From UMGS1251 sp036666555 (GTDB taxonomy: Bacteria > Bacillota > Clostridia > Lachnospirales > Lachnospiraceae): a stretch of DNA of 5,860 nucleotides. Positions within the stretch are counted from its first letter, which is position 1. Every line of letters begins with the position of its first letter. Below, piece after piece: positions 1 through 5,157 of this stretch. The notes under the pieces are model-generated. The model did not search any database. It saw nothing but the letters and a program-made list of their open reading frames with translations, and was not told the origin of the DNA. A program made the position numbers and the translations under genes. The stretch lies in NCBI GenBank assembly GCA_036666555.1, contig JAVWVS010000051.1:1-5860 (forward strand). Direction: 5' to 3'.

Positions 1-2
1 TA

Positions 3-620
3 CCGGAGGTAAAGGCAAAAGAGGGCTATCAGTTTGACGGCTGGTATGAAGAGGGGCATAAAGTAGAAACGATGCCGGTCACTGTGGAGAAGAATGGAAC
101 TTATCTTGCAAAAATCTCCAAGACGGTAGTACCGGATCCCACACCGGATCCTACCCCGGATCCAATTACCTATACCGTACATTTTGATTTTATGGGAGGC
201 AGTTATAATGGAAATAATCAACCGGAAATGAATGTTTCTATCAAGCAAAATGGAACGATAGAGAATTATCCGGACAGTAAGCTATTAAGCAAAACAGGGT
301 ATAAATTTAGTGGATGGTATCAGGAGAAGGAATATCAAAATATTTGGGATTTTGGGAAGAATACCGTGTCGGGGAATATGACATTATATGCAAATTGGGA
401 GAAAGTGGACGGCATGGGACCTGTTTCACCAAATGATCCAACACCGAATCCACCGGCTGTTTTAAAACCAATACCGGTCAAACAAGTGGCTCTGACAGCA
501 TCACCAGTGACAGGAGATACTGCGAATTATCAAATTTATCTGGGAATGTTTGGAGTACTTGTGAGCGGAGGAATGATTGTATTAATAAAATATAGACGTC
601 GCAAAAGATGCCAACAGTAG
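3..620 (+). CDS. Sortase-anchored surface protein with InlB B-type repeats (5'-truncated)
   Basis: The frame is open from the window edge, so only the last 205 residues are visible and the true start lies upstream. Two copies of the Listeria-Bacteroides / InlB B-repeat (Flg_new-type) can be seen. One is cut by the edge and contains GYQFDGWYEEG; the other is complete, runs about residues 57-133, contains GYKFSGWY and ends in LYANWEK. They are joined by a PDPTPDPTPDP linker. A proline-rich stretch follows, then a cell-wall sorting signal: SPVTGD at residues 167-172, a hydrophobic segment at about 177-196 and the basic tail KYRRRKR. A (S/N)PxTG motif instead of LPxTG is the type recognised by the class B sortase of Clostridioides difficile, so anchoring to peptidoglycan by a similar sortase is likely. 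The ligand is unknown; such proteins are usually adhesins or other surface factors. It shows no functional link to the downstream operon. Confidence 0.
   Translation, partial: PEVKAKEGYQFDGWYEEGHKVETMPVTVEKNGTYLAKISKTVVPDPTPDPTPDPITYTVHFDFMGGSYNGNNQPEMNVSIKQNGTIENYPDSKLLSKTGYKFSGWYQEKEYQNIWDFGKNTVSGNMTLYANWEKVDGMGPVSPNDPTPNPPAVLKPIPVKQVALTASPVTGDTANYQIYLGMFGVLVSGGMIVLIKYRRRKRCQQ
132..163 (+). repeat. 12-nt tandem repeat encoding the D-P-T-P linker
   Basis: The octamer CCGGATCC begins at 132, 144 and 156, an exact 12-nt period. It encodes P-D-P(-T) units in the proline-rich spacer between the two InlB-type repeats of the surface protein. Such in-frame repeats can expand or contract by slippage without breaking the frame, which would change spacer length. 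With about three copies this is only a short array. Confidence 0.7.
501..515 (+). other. SPVTG cell-wall sorting motif
   Basis: The codons TCA CCA GTG ACA GGA encode S-P-V-T-G, followed by D-T-A-N-Y, a roughly 20-residue hydrophobic stretch and a K-Y-R-R-R-K-R tail. This three-part order (pentapeptide, membrane segment, positive tail) is diagnostic of sortase substrates. Cleavage is expected between T and G. Confidence 0.8.
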
Positions 621-642
621 AATAAGCAACAGTCATTTATTA

Positions 643-706
643 AATATGCATCGAAATCTGCAATGGCAGATTCCGATGCATATTCGGCATTATACGCTAT
701 TTTTTT
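643..706 (+). terminator. Long hairpin after the surface-protein gene, possible terminator
   Basis: Arms 643-661 and 666-684 pair as a 19-bp stem with a single A.C mismatch and an AATG tetraloop. It starts 22 bases after the stop codon. A run of seven T lies at 700-706, about 15 bases beyond the stem rather than directly after it, so this is not a textbook intrinsic terminator. It may still end the surface-protein transcript, or act as a 3'-end stabiliser. The stem itself is certain; its role is less so. Confidence 0.55.
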
Positions 707-888
707 ATTCGGGAACAAGAAAAGATATGGATATGATATATAGTGATTAATGGAGCTAAATGTATAATCTAAAAATCGTAAATGAATCTAATTACGTCAT
801 GAATGCAAGAAAAAGGTGAAATAATGTAAAAAAACATAAAAAAAGAAGCATTCATGTTCTATATTGTGAAATTAAGGGTGATGGAAAG
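707..888. other. AT-rich intergenic region without a recognisable gene
   Basis: This is the gene-free core of the 380-base gap between the surface protein and the regulator. I see no open frame with a ribosome binding site, no tRNA-like fold and no riboswitch that I recognise. The only structure is an exact 9-bp inverted repeat, CATGAATGC at 798-806 and GCATTCATG at 848-856, around an A-rich 41-base interior. In DNA this AT-rich it could occur by chance. Confidence 0.5.
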
Positions 889-915
889 TTGATTCATAAA
901 GAAATGTGATATGAT
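889..915 (+). promoter_or_regulatory. Candidate upstream promoter (extended -10) for the regulator gene
   Basis: TTGATT at 889-894 and TATGAT at 910-915 resemble -35 and -10 boxes. The spacing is short (15 bp), but a TG at 907-908, one base before the -10, gives an extended -10 element that would compensate. Transcription would begin near 922 and give a leader of about 80 bases. This is one of two candidates; the one at 944-971 is closer to the gene and carries the shared motif. Confidence 0.35.
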
Positions 916-943
916 TAAAGAAATATAGGATACATATAACTGA

Positions 944-971
944 TTGTAAAAATGGAAAAGTACAGTATATA
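944..971 (+). promoter_or_regulatory. Candidate promoter of the Rrf2-family regulator
   Basis: TTGTAA at 944-949 and TATATA at 966-971 are separated by 16 bp, each matching four of six consensus bases. The AGTACAGTAT motif (959-968) overlaps the proposed -10 box, the position expected for a repressor site. Boxes this weak are common in AT-rich DNA, so the call rests mainly on the coincidence with the shared motif. Confidence 0.4.
959..968 (+). promoter_or_regulatory. Candidate Rrf2 operator copy 1 (AGTACAGTAT)
   Basis: The 10-mer AGTACAGTAT recurs exactly, on the opposite strand, upstream of cooS at 1422-1431. A nine-of-ten match, AGTACAGAAT, lies at 994-1003 across the regulator's own start codon. 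Motif copies at the promoters of both the regulator and its neighbouring target fit an autoregulated Rrf2-type repressor. No convincing second half of a palindrome is seen at this copy, so the site may be bound differently or the match may be accidental. Confidence 0.4.
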
Positions 972-1001
972 CATTCCCATATTATAAAAAAGGAGTACAG
1001 A

Positions 1002-1403
1002 ATGCTGATAACGAAAGAATGTGATTATGCGGTTCGAATCATAAGGGCACTTGCTTCCGGAAATAAAGTGAATGTAACCGAAATTAGCCGAAGAGAGGAT
1101 ATTCCAACCCAATTTACATATAAAATCTCTAGAAAACTGGAAAAAATAAATATTCTGAGAAGTGTTCGTGGTGTTAATGGAGGGTATATATTAAATCGTT
1201 CATTAGAAAGTCTGACCCTTTATGATATCTGCGAGGCGGTCAATAAAGAAATCTTGTTAACGAATTGTATGGAAGAAAGCTATCATTGTACCCGAAATCT
1301 CAAGGGAGTTCCATGCTTGGTACATGAAGAATTTATAAGGATTCAAGAATTATTAGTGCAGGAATTAAAAGCAAATTCGCTTTTAAGTATATTGAATAAG
1401 TAG
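1002..1403 (+). CDS. Rrf2-family transcriptional regulator (likely Fe-S or redox sensing)
   Basis: At 133 residues this has the usual Rrf2/IscR/NsrR length. The opening TKECDYAVRIIRALAS is the family's first helix. A winged helix-turn-helix follows at about 24-64, with the recognition helix near 36-48 and the conserved wing GVNGGYIL at 57-64. A dimerisation helix lies near the C-terminus. Cys89, Cys96 and Cys105 form CX6CX8C at the position where IscR and NsrR bind a [2Fe-2S] or [4Fe-4S] cluster, but with wider spacing than the CX5CX5C-like motif of those proteins. Cys7 and Cys77 are also present. AGGAG at 991-995 precedes the ATG by six bases. The gene lies 61 bp upstream of cooS on the same strand with no terminator between, and shared promoter motifs suggest it represses itself and the cooS operon. 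The signal (NO, redox state, iron or CO) cannot be read from the sequence. Confidence 0.92.
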   Translation: MLITKECDYAVRIIRALASGNKVNVTEISRREDIPTQFTYKISRKLEKINILRSVRGVNGGYILNRSLESLTLYDICEAVNKEILLTNCMEESYHCTRNLKGVPCLVHEEFIRIQELLVQELKANSLLSILNK

Positions 1404-1414
1404 ACGTATTTTTT

Positions 1415-1444
1415 TTCACAGATACTGTACTAAAATGGTATAGT
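1415..1444 (+). promoter_or_regulatory. Candidate promoter of the cooS operon
   Basis: TTCACA at 1415-1420 and TATAGT at 1439-1444 each match five of six consensus bases and are 18 bp apart. A T8 run at 1409-1416 overlaps the upstream edge. The imperfect palindrome at 1422-1446 fills the spacer and covers the -10, so a bound repressor would block polymerase. Read-through from the regulator gene is also possible. Confidence 0.5.
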
Positions 1445-1446
1445 AT
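1422..1446. promoter_or_regulatory. Imperfect 25-bp palindrome, candidate Rrf2 operator at cooS
   Basis: ATACTGTA at 1422-1429 and TATAGTAT at 1439-1446 are inverted copies with one mismatch, separated by nine bases. The full span of 25 bp is the size of known Rrf2-family (IscR-type) operators. The left arm with its next two bases, read on the other strand, is AGTACAGTAT, identical to 959-968 upstream of the regulator. Binding by the adjacent Rrf2 protein is inference. Confidence 0.5.
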
Positions 1447-1451
1447 AGAAC

Positions 1452-1457
1452 AGGAGG
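1452..1457 (+). promoter_or_regulatory. Ribosome binding site of cooS
   Basis: A perfect AGGAGG lies seven bases before the ATG at 1465. It fixes this start, and therefore makes the unusual N-terminal cysteine cluster (Cys4, Cys7, Cys10) part of the protein. Confidence 0.85.
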
Positions 1458-1464
1458 AGTTCTA

Positions 1465-3348
1465 ATGAATGAATGTTTTGGATGTAATACATGTAGCAGT
1501 GCAGACAAGCCACTGGAAGGATTTATTCGTGAGTTACCCATGGAGACTTCACACCATCGTGTGGAATCCCAGGAAACGAAGTGCAATTTTGGATTACAAG
1601 GGGTGTGCTGTCGCCTTTGCTCGAATGGTCCATGCCGAATTACGCCGGAAGCACCACATGGTATCTGCGGTGCTTCCGGAGATACCATTGTCACACGGAA
1701 TTTTTTAAGAGCAGTGTCGGCAGGTTCTGCCTGTTATATCCATATTGTGGAAAACACGGCCTTAAATCTGAAAAAAACAGCCCAGATAAAAGGAGTACTG
1801 AAAGGAATAGGGGCATTAAATCATCTTTGCGAAATATTTGGCATCACGGATACAGATGAGTATGCTAAGGCAGAAAAAGTGGCAGATATGGTTTTAGCAG
1901 ATCTATATAAACCGGAATATGTCAAAATGGAGTTAATTGAGAAACTTGCTTATGAACCTCGCCTAAAGAGATGGAAAGAATTGAACATTCTACCGGGTGG
2001 TGCAAAATCAGAAGTGTTTCATGGGGTTGTAAAATGTTCTACAAATTTATGTTCAGATCCAGTGAATATGTTGGTAGATTGTCTAAAACTAGGGATTTCA
2101 ACCGGATTGTACGGTTTGACATTGACGAATCTGCTCAATGATGTGCTCTTGGGAGAACCGGAGATTCGTATGGCACCAGTTGGACTAAGAGTGATTGATC
2201 CGGACTATATTAACATTATGATTACAGGCCATCAGCATACCATATTCGTGGATTTGCAGGAACAACTAATATCGAAGACAGCTATTGAAAGAGCTAAAGA
2301 AGTAGGTGCAAAAGGATTTAAGTTTATCGGTTGTACTTGCGTGGGACAAGACTTGCAATTACGCGGAAGTCACTACACGGAAATCTTTGACGGACACGCA
2401 GGAAATAATTATACCAGCGAAGCGATACTAGCTACCGGTGCAATTGATGCAGTACTCTCGGAATTTAATTGCACATTGCCAGGGATTGAACCAATCTGCG
2501 AGGAACTAAAAATCAAGCAAATCTGTTTGGACGATGTGGCGAAGAAGGATAATGCTGAATTAATTCCTTTTGATTTTTTCAATCGCGCAGCTCAAAGCGA
2601 ACTGATTATGGAAAAAATCATAGCGTCTTACCAAGAGCGTCGCGGCAATGTTCCGTTGAACCTATTACCGGAACACGGGTATGAGAACACACTGACAGGA
2701 GTTAGTGAAGTTTCATTAAAAAAATTCTTTGGAGGAACGTGGAAACCGTTGATTGACTTAGTTGTAGCGGGAAAAATCAAGGGAATTGCAGGAGTAGTTG
2801 GATGTTCCAATTTAACAGCGGGGGGACACGATGTTTTGACGGTAGACTTAACAAAAGAATTGATTGCCAGAGATATTTTGGTTTTAACAGCAGGGTGTTC
2901 TTCAGGCGGAATCGAAAATTGTGGCTTAATGACACTGGAGGCAGCAGAGTTGGCAGGTCCCAAACTAAAGGAAGTATGTAAACAACTGGGAATTCCACCG
3001 GTATTAAATTTTGGTCCTTGTCTGGCAATTGGGAGGTTAGAAATTGTAGCAACTGAACTGGCAGCAGAGTTGGGGATTGATTTGCCACAGTTGCCGTTAG
3101 TATTATCAGCTGCTCAGTGGTTGGAAGAGCAAGCATTGGCAGATGGTGCATTTGGTCTGGCTTTGGGACTTCCACTTCATCTGGGTCTGCCACCGTTTAT
3201 CACAGGAAGTAAAGTGGCAGTGCAGGTATTGACGGAGGATATGAAGCTATTAACCGGAGGACAAATTATTATAAATTCCGATGCAAAAGAAACTGCTGAC
3301 ATATTGGAACAGATTATTGATGAAAAACGTGTGGCACTCAACATATAG
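1465..3348 (+). CDS. cooS: CooS-family (Ni-CODH-like) protein with altered active-site residues
   Basis: At 627 residues it is close to the usual CooS length of about 636. Aligned from memory to Carboxydothermus CODH-II, Cys40 and Cys48 match the D-cluster ligands, and Cys49, Cys52, Cys57 and Cys68 match the B-cluster. His256, Cys292, Cys336, Cys447, Cys478 and Cys519 match the six C-cluster ligands. The proton-transfer and catalytic residues do not match: His93, His96 and His99 become Tyr91, Ile94 and Asn97, the essential Lys563 becomes Gln556, and Ile567 becomes Asp560. The spacings Cys68-Tyr91 and Cys519-Gln556 equal those in CODH-II, so these are substitutions rather than misalignments. 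Trp552 and Glu554 fall where Hcp has W-Y-E. An N-terminal CX2CX2C (4, 7, 10) is additional. The protein is cytoplasmic and probably homodimeric. It heads a block with a ferredoxin and an NAD(P) flavoprotein, so electron exchange with NAD(P) is likely. CO oxidation is doubtful. The precedent is CooS-V of Carboxydothermus, a CODH-fold protein reported to lack CO activity and to react with hydroxylamine. No cooC-type nickel-insertion gene is in the window. Confidence 0.93.
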   Translation: MNECFGCNTCSSADKPLEGFIRELPMETSHHRVESQETKCNFGLQGVCCRLCSNGPCRITPEAPHGICGASGDTIVTRNFLRAVSAGSACYIHIVENTALNLKKTAQIKGVLKGIGALNHLCEIFGITDTDEYAKAEKVADMVLADLYKPEYVKMELIEKLAYEPRLKRWKELNILPGGAKSEVFHGVVKCSTNLCSDPVNMLVDCLKLGISTGLYGLTLTNLLNDVLLGEPEIRMAPVGLRVIDPDYINIMITGHQHTIFVDLQEQLISKTAIERAKEVGAKGFKFIGCTCVGQDLQLRGSHYTEIFDGHAGNNYTSEAILATGAIDAVLSEFNCTLPGIEPICEELKIKQICLDDVAKKDNAELIPFDFFNRAAQSELIMEKIIASYQERRGNVPLNLLPEHGYENTLTGVSEVSLKKFFGGTWKPLIDLVVAGKIKGIAGVVGCSNLTAGGHDVLTVDLTKELIARDILVLTAGCSSGGIENCGLMTLEAAELAGPKLKEVCKQLGIPPVLNFGPCLAIGRLEIVATELAAELGIDLPQLPLVLSAAQWLEEQALADGAFGLALGLPLHLGLPPFITGSKVAVQVLTEDMKLLTGGQIIINSDAKETADILEQIIDEKRVALNI

Positions 3349-3357
3349 AAAGGGGGG
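3349..3357 (+). promoter_or_regulatory. Ribosome binding site deciding a TTG start
   Basis: The purine run AAAGGGGGG begins directly after the cooS stop codon and lies six bases before the TTG at 3364. No ATG or GTG in this frame is better placed, and the TTG start puts the first cysteine motif at residue 11, where ferredoxins of this family have it. Confidence 0.7.
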
Positions 3358-3363
3358 CTTAAC

Positions 3364-3810
3364 TTGAAAAGAATCTTCATAGATGCGGAAAAATGTGATG
3401 GATGTAAAAATTGCACAGTTGCTTGTATGCAGGCACACAGAGGAACTCCCGGAACTGTCTATGACTTAGATCTGACCGATGTGAATAATGAAACTCGTAA
3501 CCATATCGAAATAGATAAAAAAGGTCATTATAAACCGATCTTTTGTCGCCACTGTGAAGAGCCGGAATGTGTGATGTCCTGCATGAGTGGGGCATTAACC
3601 AAAGAGCCGGTTAGTGGACTGGTGACCTATGATGAAATTAAATGTGGTTCTTGCTTTATGTGCGTGATGAATTGTCCTTATGGTACGCTGAAACCGGACA
3701 CGGCAACGCGTACCAAAGTGATTAAATGTGATTTCTGTGCAGAGGCAGGAGGCGAGCCTAGTTGCGTAAAGTCTTGCCCCAAAAAAGCAATCTACGTAAA
3801 GGAGGTGTAG
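3364..3810 (+). CDS. CooF-like ferredoxin with four [4Fe-4S] motifs
   Basis: This is a 148-residue electron-transfer protein of the CooF / HycB / DmsB type. All sixteen ligand cysteines are present in four groups: 11-14-17-21 (CX2CX2CX3C), 61-64-69-73 (CX2CX4CX3C), 94-97-100-104 (CX2CX2CX3C) and 122-125-134-138 (CX2CX8CX3C). There is no signal peptide and no membrane helix, so it acts in the cytoplasm. It starts with TTG, 15 bases after the cooS stop, and ends four bases before the oxidoreductase start. The expected role is a wire between the CooS-like protein and the flavoprotein encoded next. It is somewhat shorter than the roughly 190-residue CooF of Rhodospirillum. Nothing shows a hydrogenase partner nearby, so coupling to NAD(P) is more likely than to H2 evolution. 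Confidence 0.93.
   Translation: MKRIFIDAEKCDGCKNCTVACMQAHRGTPGTVYDLDLTDVNNETRNHIEIDKKGHYKPIFCRHCEEPECVMSCMSGALTKEPVSGLVTYDEIKCGSCFMCVMNCPYGTLKPDTATRTKVIKCDFCAEAGGEPSCVKSCPKKAIYVKEV
3798..3807 (+). promoter_or_regulatory. Strong ribosome binding site inside the ferredoxin 3' end
   Basis: AAAGGAGGTG overlaps the last ferredoxin codons and its stop, and lies seven bases before the ATG at 3815. It is an almost complete anti-16S match, so the flavoprotein is expected to be well translated and coupled to the ferredoxin. Confidence 0.85.
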
Positions 3811-3814
3811 TGAC

Positions 3815-5035
3815 ATGAAATATTTAATTATCGGAGTGGGTGCAGCAGGAATTACTGCCGCTAAAACGATTCGTGAACAACAACCGGAGGCAGATATCAC
3901 AATGATTTCAACGGACAATCGTGTGCATTCCAGATGCATGCTACATCACTATCTGAGCTTAGAGCGAACAGAAGAAACACTTTCATTTGTGCCACAAGAC
4001 TTTTTTCAAACACAAAATATCCAATGGATATCGGGTATGAGAGTTACGACGATTACGCCAAAGGAACATAGCATTACACTAGAAAATGGAAAGCAATTAG
4101 TCTTCGATAAACTACTTATTGCGACTGGAGCGAATAGCTTTATTCCACCGGTAGGTGATTTTCGCAATGCGTCTAACGTGTTTGGTCTGCGCAACCTTTC
4201 AGATGCACAGGCAATTAATCAGCTTGTAACAACGGAAAGCAAAGTTCTTATCGTTGGTTCTGGATTAGTTGGACTGGATGCAGCATATGCATTTCTAAGA
4301 AGAAACATGAGTGTAACGATAGTGGAGATGGTAGACAAAATTTTGCCTTTGCAATTAGATGATAGAGCAGCGGGTGCCTATCAAAAACTTTTTGAAGAGG
4401 CAGGATGCAAATTTTTGTTAAATAAAAAAGCAACCACTACAACCATGAGTGGGAATAAAATTACGCAAGTTGTGCTAGATGATGGAACTGCACTGGAATG
4501 TGATTTAGTTATCGTAGCGGCAGGTGTACGACCGGCAATCGAATGCATTGCTTCAGCGGCTATTGAAGGTGAAAGAAAAGTAGATGTCAATGCGCATTTA
4601 CAAACCAATCATCCGGATATTTATGCAGCTGGAGATGTGGCAGGATTATCGGGAATCTGGCCAAATGCCATGAAACAGGGAAAAATAGCGGCTATGAATA
4701 TGTGTGGTAATTCTGTGTTATATGAAGACTGCTATGCAATGAAAAATACTATTAATTTTTATGGCCTTACCACATTATCATTGGGAAAAACAACCGTAGA
4801 AGAAGGTGATGAAGTATGTATCTGCGAAGAGCGCACAAATTATAAAAAGGCAATTTTCAGAAATGGAAAACTTCGTGGTATTATCTTACAAGGAGATATA
4901 CGTTACTGTGGAATTTATCAGTATCTGATAAAAAATGAAATGGATTTAAAAGAATTGTCGACTCAAATATTCCACCTTTCTTTTGCTGAATTTTTTCATG
5001 TGGCAGCGGATGGAGAATATCGGTATTCTTGCTAA
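3815..5035 (+). CDS. FAD-dependent NAD(P)-oxidoreductase (CODH-associated FNOR type)
   Basis: This is a 406-residue pyridine nucleotide-disulfide-oxidoreductase-family flavoprotein related to rubredoxin reductases and NirB N-terminal domains. It has an N-terminal FAD dinucleotide fold with GVGAAG at 7-12, ATG at 103-105 in the conserved LLIATGA, a NAD(P)-binding fold with GSGLVG at 148-153, the second FAD motif YAAGDVAG at 270-277, and a C-terminal rubredoxin-reductase-like domain from about 313. Glu171, at the end of the second strand of the nucleotide fold (VTIVE), favours NADH over NADPH. Cys41 sits in SRCMLHHYL where relatives mostly have proline, near but not clearly at the redox-active Cys of NADH oxidases and CoA-disulfide reductases. 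It has no signal peptide. It is the third gene of the cooS block, four bases after the ferredoxin, and most likely passes electrons between NAD(H) and the ferredoxin. The direction depends on what the CooS-like protein does: NAD reduction if it oxidises CO, NADH oxidation if it is a reductase. Confidence 0.92.
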   Translation: MKYLIIGVGAAGITAAKTIREQQPEADITMISTDNRVHSRCMLHHYLSLERTEETLSFVPQDFFQTQNIQWISGMRVTTITPKEHSITLENGKQLVFDKLLIATGANSFIPPVGDFRNASNVFGLRNLSDAQAINQLVTTESKVLIVGSGLVGLDAAYAFLRRNMSVTIVEMVDKILPLQLDDRAAGAYQKLFEEAGCKFLLNKKATTTTMSGNKITQVVLDDGTALECDLVIVAAGVRPAIECIASAAIEGERKVDVNAHLQTNHPDIYAAGDVAGLSGIWPNAMKQGKIAAMNMCGNSVLYEDCYAMKNTINFYGLTTLSLGKTTVEEGDEVCICEERTNYKKAIFRNGKLRGIILQGDIRYCGIYQYLIKNEMDLKELSTQIFHLSFAEFFHVAADGEYRYSC

Positions 5036-5068
5036 AAGATATTTCAATCATCATTAAATCTATTTAAC

Positions 5069-5111
5069 ATGCACAATAGGACCTATGACATAGGTTCTAT
5101 TGTGCATTTTT
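5069..5111 (+). terminator. Intrinsic terminator of the cooS operon
   Basis: Arms 5069-5086 and 5090-5107 form an 18-bp stem with one G.T pair and a three-base loop (GAC), followed at once by T residues through 5111. It lies 33 bases after the oxidoreductase stop and closes the four-gene block, separating it from the recombinase. Confidence 0.9.
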
Positions 5112-5127
5112 CAGTATTTCTGATAAT
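5100..5127 (+). promoter_or_regulatory. Candidate promoter of the recombinase gene
   Basis: GATAAT at 5122-5127 matches five of six -10 bases. TTGTGC at 5100-5105 could serve as a weak -35 with a 16-bp spacer, overlapping the right arm of the preceding terminator. The leader would be about 24 bases. The strong terminator upstream means the gene needs its own promoter, which is the main argument. Confidence 0.35.
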
Positions 5128-5157
5128 GTGGTTTTAAGAAAAAGGAGGCAAAATAAG

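Noticed and set aside
1404..1420. T8 run after the regulator gene as a terminator
   Set aside because: No stem precedes the run. It overlaps the -35 region of the cooS promoter and is better seen as part of that promoter.
1422..1446. CooA or RcoM (CO sensor) binding site upstream of cooS
   Set aside because: The palindrome ATACTGTA-N9-TATAGTAT does not resemble the TGTCA-N6-CGACA type CooA site, and no CooA or RcoM gene is in the window.
2777..3193. 138-codon open frame on the minus strand inside cooS
   Set aside because: It is antisense to a conserved region carrying three C-cluster ligands, has no recognisable domain and no convincing ribosome binding site; it is a shadow of the coding frame.
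3595..3939. 114-codon minus-strand frame across the ferredoxin/oxidoreductase junction
   Set aside because: It covers two well-supported genes on the other strand and has no family signature.
5128..5157. Longer recombinase start at the GTG at 5128
   Set aside because: The AAAGGAGG at 5141-5148 lies inside this extension and is placed correctly only for the GTG at 5158. No ribosome binding site precedes 5128, and the extra ten residues (rich in K/R) are not part of the resolvase fold.
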